From an archaeon (GTDB taxonomy: Archaea > Thermoproteota > Nitrososphaeria > Nitrososphaerales > JACAEJ01), in contig JACGUK010000027.1 of the NCBI GenBank assembly GCA_024256265.1, positions 1 through 13,693 on the forward strand: 13,693 nt of DNA, given 5' to 3'. The notes below the pieces were generated by a model. It ran no database searches. It was not told where the DNA came from and worked only from the letters and a program-made list of their open reading frames with translations. Shown here piece after piece: positions 6,469 to 12,602 of the stretch; within the stretch, counting starts at the first letter, position 1; each line of letters starts with the position of its first letter. The position numbers and the translations under genes were made by a program.

Positions 6469-7271
6469 AATACAAGAACGATTTATCTTCTCATCGGTAT
6501 CTTGCTGCCAGGAAGCAGAGCAGAAAGGAAATGAAGGACAGGCCGAAGCTCTCCGTGATCATGCCAGCATATAACGAGGAAAAGCACATAGAAGGAGCAA
6601 TAGAAGCGGCAGTGAAAGTTCTAGAGGAGATCGGATTGAATTATGAAATCATTGCAGTCAATGATGGGAGCTCGGATAGGACGGCAAAGAAAGTTCTGGA
6701 GTGCGCTAAGAAACATAATGCCGTAAACCTTGTAAGCTACAATGAAAATAGAGGGAAAGGATACGCAATAAAGGAAGGCTTTAAGCATACAAGTGGGGAA
6801 GTCCTATTTCTCTTGGATACTGGTGGAGAAATTTCACCTGTGAATCTTCAAGAATATTTGAGTGCGTTAAAGTATGTGGACGTAGCAATAGGGTCGAAGT
6901 GGCATCGACAGTCAAGCATTCAAGCACCTTTTCTTAGGAAGTTTCTGAGCAAATGTTTCTATGTGCTAGCTAAACTGCTTGTTGGCATAAAGGTGAGTGA
7001 TACACAGGCAGGTTTTAAGGCATTCAAGAGGGAAGCTTTGGAGAAATTGGTGAAAATGCAATCTGCGAAGCGATACGTGTTTGATGTGGAGTTCCTAGCT
7101 CTCGCAAACCTCTTAAAGCTAAAATTAGTCGAGTTACCCATCCATATTCGGTTAGATGCTGGGTTTAGCTTACGGAAGATTTGGCAAATGTTTTGGGAAC
7201 TGTTAGGTGTAGCGTACAGACTCAGGATAAAGAAATGGTACCAGAAGACCTTCTTCAAGTGTACGAATTAG
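6462..7271 (+). CDS. GT2 polyprenyl-phosphate sugar synthase-like glycosyltransferase
   Basis: Encodes 269 aa from TTG 6462, or 246 aa from ATG 6531 (MKDRPKLSVIMPAYNEE), which has an AGGA just upstream and matches usual GT2 N-termini better. Motifs: LSVIMPAYNEE (30-40), IIAVNDGSSDRT (63-74), NRGKGYAIKEGF (96-107), and SDTQAGFKAFKREAL and YVFDVEFLALA in the second half. This combination is typical of dolichol-phosphate mannose/glucose synthase-like enzymes. The motif normally reading DXD(G) is LLDTGGEISP here: the first Asp (119) is kept but the second is Gly (121). No C-terminal membrane helices are evident. As last gene of the operon it may make the polyprenyl-phosphate sugar used by the DUF2079 protein. 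Confidence 0.87.
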   Translation: MLKYKNDLSSHRYLAARKQSRKEMKDRPKLSVIMPAYNEEKHIEGAIEAAVKVLEEIGLNYEIIAVNDGSSDRTAKKVLECAKKHNAVNLVSYNENRGKGYAIKEGFKHTSGEVLFLLDTGGEISPVNLQEYLSALKYVDVAIGSKWHRQSSIQAPFLRKFLSKCFYVLAKLLVGIKVSDTQAGFKAFKREALEKLVKMQSAKRYVFDVEFLALANLLKLKLVELPIHIRLDAGFSLRKIWQMFWELLGVAYRLRIKKWYQKTFFKCTN

Positions 7272-7334
7272 GGATTTTTACGGTGACAATCCAGAACTTA
7301 GTAAGCCAAACATACGACTTGGCGATGAATTACT

Positions 7335-9002
7335 TTAGGGTGTAATATATTTACTCGATATTAAAGGCAAGCCTGTGTAGTTGAACTTAAATAGATAAAT
7401 TCCATCACGCTCTGCAAAGATACCATAGGACAATTCTTCTGATTTCGATAAGGTCTCAAGTATTAATTCCCCCATAGCTCGTGAATACGGGTTATCCGTT
7501 CCAAGGTCTATGAGTACATATTCCGGCTTCTTTGCTAGCGTAATGTTTAACATCTCCGTAGCTTTAGAAGCAAAACCTTCCCAATTGGGTGACGGTATCG
7601 TATAAGCTTCAAACCTGCCCGATACGTGAGGAAATATGTTATCTTGTGCGAGTATGGACGCGTTATTTGGTAGTAGACCTAATATTTCGTGAAGTTTTGT
7701 GACATGTTGGAAATCCACTCTTGAAAGGCGAGACATCGGCTCAATACTTGGAACAGATATAAACAAAAATAGCATCGTAGTCATAAGCATGGCTGGAGAT
7801 ACTAACCTCTTCAAGTTGGCTATCTTTACATTTTTACTTTTAGTAATCTTTCTGAAACCATAAATCGTTGCTAAGAAAATGAAAGGGACTATAAAGGCTG
7901 GGTAATACGTAAAGACAACGTAATAGGCTGGATAATTAGAGAAGAGAGCAATTATGAGCCATGGTGAAATTGGTAGCAAGTATATTGGTTCCAGTAGAGG
8001 TAGAAAGAGTACTGGCGCAAATATCATCAATAAATACAATATCTTGTATAAAGAATCATAAGAAAGGGCGTTTAATGCAGCAACAGGATTCTCAATTATT
8101 TTCAATGGTACTTCCACGATACTGTTTGCCCCAAGAATCTTCCACTCTTGGTGAATATTGACTTTAATGAGACCTAAAGCGAGTTGCGTATTTTGAGCTA
8201 GAACGAAATATAGCAAAGATGAAACAATTGTTACAAATGGTATCAAAAATTTGACGCCCCAACTTGGACTCCCCCATTTATTAATCATCAATAGCATAGT
8301 AATTCCGAAGAAAATCAAAGGTATTGCTGCATACTCTATAGTCATCAAAGTCAAAGCAAAGCAGAAAAAGTACTTCCACCAATTCCTCTTAATGAAGAAG
8401 TATACGGTGAACATCATTGAAGTCATAAAAAAGCCTTCTAGATGGAAAGATGAAAAGGCTTGACCAAGTACTAAAGGGTTGAGAAGATATAACATAGAAA
8501 ATATAAGTGCATATTTTTCATTTTTCAGCACTAAGTAAGAGAGCTTATACACAACTATTACACCTAGAGCTATAATTGCTGAGTGTACTACGAAAAGAGT
8601 CTCTGGCTTAGGGTAGAGAGCATAGAACGGGAGAACTAAAACAAGTATTGGTGAAAAATGTGTTGCAAGAAAGTTGTTATACTGTGACCAGAAGGGTTCC
8701 AATGTATAATAGAAGGGTCTACCATGAAGCGTTGACCATAAAACCTGGTCAAATATCCCTAGATCCCATGCATATGTGTTAAATATATTATGATTCTGCG
8801 CTAAAAAGATAGAGAAGAACGCTACGAATAAGAAAGTAGTGATGATTAACTTAGTGGGAAGAATTTTTAATAAAGAGATAAGACTCTTATCAGCTTTCTT
8901 AAAGCGAACCACTCGCTGATGGATACCTTGGCTATTTTTAAATTTTTCATCTAATGACTTTAATGAAACCCATGTTTTTCCCTCAGAGCTTCGATTATAC
9001 AA
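7335..9002 (-). CDS. DUF2079 membrane protein, short paralogue
   Basis: Encodes 555 aa, reading from TTG 9002; no ATG occurs before the core, and AAGGG lies just upstream as a weak Shine-Dalgarno. It has a charged N-terminal cytoplasmic stretch of about 50 residues, a membrane helix, then YAWDLGIFDQVLWSTLHGRP and ATHFSPILVLVLPFYALYP, and a further set of helices. A soluble block (IFPHVSGRFEAYTIP, NITLAKKPEYVLIDL) is nearly identical to that of the protein at 3461-5452. It ends at about the point where the paralogue's extra beta domain begins. The two genes converge across a 63-bp gap. The function is inferred as a GT-C-like transferase acting on the outer face; whether it is part of the same pathway is not shown. 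Confidence 0.83.
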   Translation of the reverse strand: MYNRSSEGKTWVSLKSLDEKFKNSQGIHQRVVRFKKADKSLISLLKILPTKLIITTFLFVAFFSIFLAQNHNIFNTYAWDLGIFDQVLWSTLHGRPFYYTLEPFWSQYNNFLATHFSPILVLVLPFYALYPKPETLFVVHSAIIALGVIVVYKLSYLVLKNEKYALIFSMLYLLNPLVLGQAFSSFHLEGFFMTSMMFTVYFFIKRNWWKYFFCFALTLMTIEYAAIPLIFFGITMLLMINKWGSPSWGVKFLIPFVTIVSSLLYFVLAQNTQLALGLIKVNIHQEWKILGANSIVEVPLKIIENPVAALNALSYDSLYKILYLLMIFAPVLFLPLLEPIYLLPISPWLIIALFSNYPAYYVVFTYYPAFIVPFIFLATIYGFRKITKSKNVKIANLKRLVSPAMLMTTMLFLFISVPSIEPMSRLSRVDFQHVTKLHEILGLLPNNASILAQDNIFPHVSGRFEAYTIPSPNWEGFASKATEMLNITLAKKPEYVLIDLGTDNPYSRAMGELILETLSKSEELSYGIFAERDGIYLFKFNYTGLPLISSKYITP

Positions 9003-9093
9003 GTACCCTTAACTCTATTATGCAAAAGAGTCTTAGATAAGGCGATACATAAATCAATGGTCTATTGCTTAAGCTTTGAACAACTCCCATAAT

Positions 9094-9309
9094 ATGATCC
9101 TAGTAAATTACATCAAAGAAATTGAGAAGACGGTCGATCATACATTTATCCAGTTCTGCCCAGGCTTTCTTTTCAATGAAAATCTCTTTACGAACTTCCT
9201 TCTATTACCCATTTTAGGTATAGGAGCAGTCTTAGGTCTAGCGACTAGCTTTGGAGTTGCACTTCTAACTTTTCCCGCCTTTGTGAGTGACCCATGGGTT
9301 GGCATTTAG
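9094..9309 (+). CDS. Hypothetical small membrane protein, doubtful
   Basis: From ATG 9094 (or TTG 9076) a 71-77 aa frame reads MILVNYIKEIEKTVDHTFIQ followed by one hydrophobic stretch (FLLLPILGIGAVLGLATSFG) and a short tail to TAG at 9307-9309. A TATA-like GCTTAAGC at about 9067 would give a leaderless transcript. The hydrophobic part could be a remnant of a larger membrane protein, but I recognise no family. If this is not a gene, 9003-9501 is a 499-bp intergenic region holding only the promoter side of the minus-strand DUF2079 gene and AT-rich sequence; I see nothing else in it. Confidence 0.3.
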   Translation: MILVNYIKEIEKTVDHTFIQFCPGFLFNENLFTNFLLLPILGIGAVLGLATSFGVALLTFPAFVSDPWVGI

Positions 9310-9501
9310 ACTGTTATCACCCCTTCCTCACTATATCTTTTTCTAACTGGTATCTTATAACCGTTAGGTAGTCTTAATTTCAACAGTTATGACATAGAAA
9401 TTTGAACTGTTAAAGTCTCTTTCTATTACCTATTTGAGTCTTTGATTCCATATTTCTAGTCTTTAGAATCAAGAGAATTTCTTTGCCTCAATAAAAACTT
9501 G

Positions 9502-10314
9502 CTATTGTAACCTAACTCTTTTCCCAGAATGATCCATTTTGAATAAGCCAAATTCATCCTTAACTTCTTTTAGCTTTGAAGAATCGAATATAGGTCCATC
9601 TTTACATACACGATACTTGCCTATAAAGCAACTACCACAAATCCCTATTCCGCATTTCATCACTCTCTCTAAACTTGCCTGAACTGGAAGATTAAATTCT
9701 TGAGCAATTTCAAAGACTTTTTTCATCATCAACTCTGGACCACATGTGTAAATCATATCTATGCTCTTCTCCTTTAATATAGGCAATATTACATCTGTTG
9801 CTAATCCTTTTATACCATAGCTACCATCTTCAGTAGTTATTATCATATTACTTCTAGTCCTTGATAGAAGCTCTTTCGCTCTATTCACAAATATAAATTC
9901 GTCTATAGTCTTTCCGCCTATTATCATATCTATTGAAGCTGATTGATTTGCAAGAATCTCTGATAATAGCATTAAAGGTGCAAGTCCTGTCCCAGCTCCT
10001 ATTATCATAACTTTGCCTATTATAGGAGTGAAACTATTGCCATAAGGTCCCCTTATACCTATCATGCTACTAACCTTCATGTTGAACAAAGCATTGGATG
10101 CTTCCCCGACCTTTCTTACTGTCAATCCAATTAGATCATCTCTCATCATGGATATGCTCATAGGAATCTCATCCACTCCTGGTATCCATACCATCATGAA
10201 CTGACCAGGCTTAGCTTTCGAGCATAGATCGTCTTTGAATGTTAAAGAGCGGACTGTCGAGGACTCATTTATAAAATCCAAAACTCTTACAATTCTTGGT
10301 CTGTTAAAAACCAT
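9502..10314 (-). CDS. pyrK: Dihydroorotate dehydrogenase electron-transfer subunit
   Basis: About 270 aa. The ATG at 10314 gives MVFNRPRIVRVLDF, the usual beginning; TTG 10326 would add four residues. A ferredoxin-reductase-like module comes first: an FAD-binding barrel with EIPMSIS, RGPYGNSF, then the NAD-binding domain with MIIGAGTGLAPLMLLSE and MIYTCGPELMM. A 2Fe-2S cluster motif follows, ERVMKCGIGICGSC, with a fourth Cys at KYRVCKDGP (C-x4-C-x2-C-x7-C). The subunit passes electrons from PyrD's FMN through 2Fe-2S and FAD to NAD+. It overlaps the end of pyrD by 11 bp, consistent with translational coupling of subunits. The FAD motif has PMS instead of the more common RPxS. Confidence 0.95.
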   Translation of the reverse strand: MVFNRPRIVRVLDFINESSTVRSLTFKDDLCSKAKPGQFMMVWIPGVDEIPMSISMMRDDLIGLTVRKVGEASNALFNMKVSSMIGIRGPYGNSFTPIIGKVMIIGAGTGLAPLMLLSEILANQSASIDMIIGGKTIDEFIFVNRAKELLSRTRSNMIITTEDGSYGIKGLATDVILPILKEKSIDMIYTCGPELMMKKVFEIAQEFNLPVQASLERVMKCGIGICGSCFIGKYRVCKDGPIFDSSKLKEVKDEFGLFKMDHSGKRVRLQ

Positions 10315-11221
10315 GGGAAAGACCAACTATCTCTCTCACGCTCTCTTTTTCCTTCATGATAAGATAATCCCTTATCCCTTTTTTTATCTTCTCAAATACA
10401 TCTAACCCTTCATAAGCAATGGCTGTGCCTATCTGTATGGCTTTAGCTCCTGCCAAGAAGAATTCTATGGCATCCTGCCAATTCACTATTCCTCCACAGC
10501 CTATAACAGGGATTCTTACTTCTTTTGATACTTCATAGACACATCTAACAGCTATAGGCTTTATGGCAGGTCCCGATAACCCTCCTATCTTATTTGCTAA
10601 AATAGGTCTAAAAGTTTCTATGTCTATGCTCATGGCTCTGATGGTGTTTGCAATTGTTAGAGCATCTGCATCAGAATTCTCAGCAACCCTTGCCATTTTC
10701 ACTATGTCTGTAACGTTAGGAGATAGCTTCACGAATAGTGGCTTTTTCGTTTCTTCTTTTATAGCCTTTATTACCTCTCTAATTGCTTTATGGTCTTGAC
10801 CAACTTCTATTCCGAAGCCCTTCACATGAGGACATGATAGATTCAATTCATAAGCCTTTATCTTCAATTCTTCAAGAATAGATACCATTTCTTTAAATTC
10901 AGATGGCTTGGCTCCAAATAAGCTCACTACCAAAGGTAAATCTTCAATCTTAGATTTTGATAATTCATTGTAAAACTCCTTTACCCCTGGGTTCGATAGA
11001 CCTATAGCATTCAAGTATCCTCCATGAACTTCAACCAAAGTTGGATTTTCATAACCTATTCTCGGTTCATAGCCAATGGATTTTGTTATAACAGCTCCTG
11101 CACCAGCTTCGAATACTCGCCTTAAAGATGCTATAGATGTGCCAAGTATACCTGATGCCAGCATCAATGGATTATTCATCTTGAAACCTGCTATCTCTGT
11201 TGATAGGTCCGGCTCTTTCAT
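10304..11221 (-). CDS. pyrD: Dihydroorotate dehydrogenase, class 1B catalytic subunit
   Basis: 305 aa from ATG 11221, preceded by GAGGG on the minus strand (around 11230) as ribosome-binding site. The frame is open further upstream to 11449, but that extension is the antisense of a tRNA gene and is not coding. Motifs: NNPLMLASGILGTS (16-29) for FMN, ITKSIG and ENP, ELNLSCPHVKG with Cys130 as the class 1 catalytic base, FVKLSPNVTDI with Lys165, and GGLSGPAIKPIAV, IPVIGCGGI and AKAIQIGTAI for phosphate/FMN binding. Cys as base and the adjacent pyrK identify the NAD-dependent 1B type. It catalyses oxidation of dihydroorotate to orotate in UMP synthesis. Other pyr genes are not in this window. 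Confidence 0.95.
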   Translation of the reverse strand: MKEPDLSTEIAGFKMNNPLMLASGILGTSIASLRRVFEAGAGAVITKSIGYEPRIGYENPTLVEVHGGYLNAIGLSNPGVKEFYNELSKSKIEDLPLVVSLFGAKPSEFKEMVSILEELKIKAYELNLSCPHVKGFGIEVGQDHKAIREVIKAIKEETKKPLFVKLSPNVTDIVKMARVAENSDADALTIANTIRAMSIDIETFRPILANKIGGLSGPAIKPIAVRCVYEVSKEVRIPVIGCGGIVNWQDAIEFFLAGAKAIQIGTAIAYEGLDVFEKIKKGIRDYLIMKEKESVREIVGLSHGF

Positions 11222-11277
11222 CCGATTTCCCTCGATAGGATATATTAGGGCTCTTAATAGGTTTGCTAATATTGTAA

Positions 11278-11287
11278 AGATTTTAAG
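11278..11287 (+). promoter_or_regulatory. TATA-like box of the tRNA-Ser gene
   Basis: GATTTTAAGG is centred about 27 nt before the first base of the tRNA, the expected spacing for an archaeal TATA box. The same AT-rich site reads CCTTAAAATC on the minus strand and might also serve pyrD. Confidence 0.5.
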
Positions 11288-11618
11288 GTAGATCATAACA
11301 TATGAAGTTGCCGGGATGGCAGAGTGGACCACGGAAGTACACAATAATGCGCGGGCCTTGAGAGCCCGTGACCCTTTTGGGTCTCGTGGGTTCGAATCCC
11401 ACTCCCGGCGTACCCATTTTGTTGACAATCCCTTCAAGCCTGTTAACAATCCCCTCTAGCCTTGTTAACACTTCTGGTGAGAGTTTACCCTTAAGAACCG
11501 CTCTTAGAAGGTCTGATAGGTTCTTTGTTTCATACCTAGACATTAAAGCGTTAAGGGATGCTATCTCATCTTCGCTAAGTCTTGCTCCTAGAACACGGCC
11601 ATAATTGCTTTGGTTCAT
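11283..11618 (-). CDS. Ribbon-helix-helix regulator whose frame runs antisense through tRNA-Ser
   Basis: 111 aa from ATG 11618. Residues 1-45 (VLGARLSEDEIASLNALMSR, then NLSDLLRAVLKG) form an RHH-like DNA-binding domain. A heptad pair RLEGIVN-RLEGIVN follows at about 53-67, encoded by two 21-bp tandem units (11421-11441, 11442-11462), probably a coiled coil. After KMGTP the remaining ~40 residues (GVGFEPTRPKR and on) are simply the antisense of the tRNA, with the stop at 11283. The natural C-terminus was probably lost or replaced on integration. It is co-directional with the zinc-finger gene 6 bp upstream. It may be a repressor of the element. Confidence 0.65.
   Translation of the reverse strand: MNQSNYGRVLGARLSEDEIASLNALMSRYETKNLSDLLRAVLKGKLSPEVLTRLEGIVNRLEGIVNKMGTPGVGFEPTRPKRVTGSQGPRIIVYFRGPLCHPGNFICYDLP
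11310..11410 (+). tRNA. tRNA-Ser (anticodon UGA) with an insertion in the D-loop, probable intron
   Basis: Acceptor stem GCCGGGA/TCCCGGC (11310-11316, 11403-11409) with discriminator G. The D stem is GCA/TGC (11319-11321, 11348-11350). The anticodon stem CGGGC/GCCCG flanks loop CTTGAGA, anticodon TGA at 11359-11361. A long variable arm GACCC-TTTT-GGGTC and T arm GTGGG/CCCAC with TTCGAAT confirm a class II serine tRNA. No CCA is encoded. The D-loop is 26 nt instead of about 11, so about 15 nt are extra. GTGGAC (11324-11329) and GTACAC (11337-11342) form a hairpin with one mismatch around a 7-nt loop, so the extra segment is likely a small non-canonical intron removed by the archaeal splicing endonuclease; exact splice points are not certain. 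Confidence 0.93.
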
Positions 11619-11624
11619 ATCTCA

Positions 11625-11750
11625 TCAGTCCTCTATAGGCGGAAAGACCTCATTAAACCCTTCAGGCTCTATCCCATGTGTGAATAGCTTATGCATCTTC
11701 AGGTTCGTGGTTCTATAACCGCATATATCACATTCAACTATTTTCGGCAT
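11625..11750 (-). CDS. C2H2 zinc-finger miniprotein, 41 aa
   Basis: From ATG 11750 the minus strand reads MPKIVECDICGYRTTNLKMH then KLFTHGIEPEGF and ends EVFPPIED. Cys7, Cys10, His20 and His25 form a single C-x2-C-x9-H-x4-H finger with the Cys-x-x-Cys-Gly-Tyr knuckle common in archaeal and archaeal-virus C2H2 proteins. A TATA-like stretch TTTAAATATA (about 11780-11790, minus strand) predicts a leader of only a few nt. It is followed after 6 bp by the RHH gene, making a two-gene operon. The likely role is DNA binding; the partner or target is unknown. Confidence 0.75.
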   Translation of the reverse strand: MPKIVECDICGYRTTNLKMHKLFTHGIEPEGFNEVFPPIED

Positions 11751-11761
11751 TTTGCTCACGT

Positions 11762-11846
11762 ATAGCCTTAGGATAGCCTTATATTTAAATGTATATCTAA
11801 AAGATAACCTTAAATATACCTTAAAATTACTTTAAACTTAAGGTAA
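11762..11846. promoter_or_regulatory. Divergent promoter/operator region with 11-bp spaced repeats
   Basis: Between the divergent zinc-finger and AbrB-like genes lie ATAGCCTTAGG (11762) and ATAGCCTTATA (11773), then ACCTTAAAT (11807), ACCTTAAAA (11818) and ACTTTAAAC (11829), each set spaced 11 bp, ending with the inverted half-site AAGGT (11840-11844). One-helical-turn spacing suggests cooperative binding of a small dimeric regulator. TATA-like boxes for both directions lie inside, so binding would block both promoters. Confidence 0.55.
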
Positions 11847-11853
11847 TGATAAT

Positions 11854-12018
11854 ATGCCCGTTGAATTTAAGATGAAGTTAATTAAGATCGGGAACAGCTT
11901 GAGAGTAACCATCCCAAAGGAAATTATAGAGGCTGTGAATTTAAAAAAGGGAGATGTGTTAAGCGTTTCTTTATCAAACGATTCTAAGATTCTCATAAAG
12001 AAGGCTGAAGGATCATGA
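11854..12018 (+). CDS. AbrB/MazE-like swapped-hairpin DNA-binding protein, 54 aa
   Basis: From ATG 11854: MPVEFKMKLIKIGNSLRVTI, then PKEIIEAVNLKKGD and VLSVSLSNDSKILIKKAEGS. 'KIGNSLRVTIPKEI...L.KGD' is the classic AbrB/SpoVT/MazE motif, forming an intertwined dimer that binds DNA. Length fits a single-domain antitoxin- or regulator-type protein. The TGA stop overlaps the next ATG (ATGA, 12015-12018), so it is coupled to the winged-helix gene. It probably binds the repeat-rich region just upstream of its own start. It could be an antitoxin, but the downstream gene does not look like a PIN or MazF toxin. Confidence 0.88.
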   Translation: MPVEFKMKLIKIGNSLRVTIPKEIIEAVNLKKGDVLSVSLSNDSKILIKKAEGS

Positions 12019-12353
12019 GTGAAGAATGGTTGCCAGGAGACCTTTTAGAGGCAGCTTATGAGTTAAGGTTAGAAGAAAACATCGAACGAGAAATAAAAGA
12101 ATTAAAAGGTAAAATATTAAAAGAAATAAGAGGCCTCAGACTTCCAACACTTCAAAGAATAGGAGCTGTTCTTTACAACCATCCTAACGGGGCTACAATT
12201 ACTACATTTCAAAAGGAGTTAGGTCTTAAAGGTAAAAACCATATTTATAAAGCGTTAAATGCTCTTCAAGAACTTGGCTGGGTAGATAAAAAGGGCCTTT
12301 GTTATCTATTAACAAAAAAAGGGAAAGATGGAGTTAATACTCTCTATCCTTAA
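12015..12353 (+). CDS. Winged-helix DNA-binding protein, hypothetical
   Basis: 112 aa. An acidic/basic helical N-terminus (about 8-42) is followed by a winged-helix-like domain: LPTLQRIGAVLYNHPNGATI (43-62), TTFQKELGLKGKNHIYKALNAL as recognition helices, and LGWVDKKGLCYLLTKKGKDG as the wing. This resembles MarR/ArsR-like or replication-initiator-associated wHTH folds of archaeal plasmids. It begins within the AbrB-like stop codon. Role as transcriptional regulator or partner of the AbrB protein is inferred. Confidence 0.7.
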   Translation: MSEEWLPGDLLEAAYELRLEENIEREIKELKGKILKEIRGLRLPTLQRIGAVLYNHPNGATITTFQKELGLKGKNHIYKALNALQELGWVDKKGLCYLLTKKGKDGVNTLYP

Positions 12354-12398
12354 TTATTATATAAAAAGCCTTCTCATATAAGTATCTTTGAGAATACT

Positions 12399-12414
12399 AT
12401 AAGAATTTTCTTAT
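12399..12414. promoter_or_regulatory. Palindromic operator candidate upstream of RHH gene
   Basis: ATAAGAA (12399-12405) and TTCTTAT (12408-12414) form a perfect inverted repeat with a 2-bp centre. The half-site TTCTTAT recurs at 12453-12459, next to the palindromic CTTATAAG (12455-12462), which could be the TATA box about 16 nt before the RHH start. The arrangement suits autoregulation by the RHH dimer. Confidence 0.45.
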
Positions 12415-12474
12415 CTCGTTATGAAACTTCATAACTCTTACACATAAGCATTTTCTTATAAGATGTAGTGGTAT

Positions 12475-12600
12475 ATGATGGGAAGAATAACAATTTCAAT
12501 TCCAAAAGAGTTGATTGAAAAACTCGATGAGAAGCGAGGAGACATCCCCAGATCAAGGTATGTAACGGGGCTGATAAAAAAGGCTTTGGAGGTAGCTTAA
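12475..12600 (+). CDS. CopG-type ribbon-helix-helix protein, 41 aa
   Basis: From ATG 12475 (or the directly following ATG 12478): MMGRITISIPKELIEKLDEK, then RGDIPRSRYVTGLIKKALEVA. The strand RITISIPKEL, helix A, the 'D.PRSRYV' turn and helix B form a complete RHH_1 domain with nothing extra, like the copy-number and plasmid regulators of the CopG group. The stop is 2 nt before the next ATG (12603), suggesting co-transcription. It probably represses its own operon through the palindrome upstream. Confidence 0.88.
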   Translation: MMGRITISIPKELIEKLDEKRGDIPRSRYVTGLIKKALEVA

Positions 12601-12602
12601 AC

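Noticed and set aside
7282..7334. Short GTG-started frame of about 20 codons between the convergent genes
   Set aside because: Too short, no ribosome-binding site and no recognisable motif.
7961..8463. Plus-strand ORFs within the minus-strand DUF2079 gene
   Set aside because: They are antisense shadows of a strongly motif-supported gene.
10563..11291. Plus-strand ORFs antisense to pyrD
   Set aside because: Mirror frames of pyrD, with no independent start signals.
11222..11449. Upstream extension of the pyrD frame (76 residues)
   Set aside because: It contains REWDSNPRDP-like sequence, which is antisense of the tRNA-Ser gene. The true ATG at 11221 has a ribosome-binding site and matches the family N-terminus.
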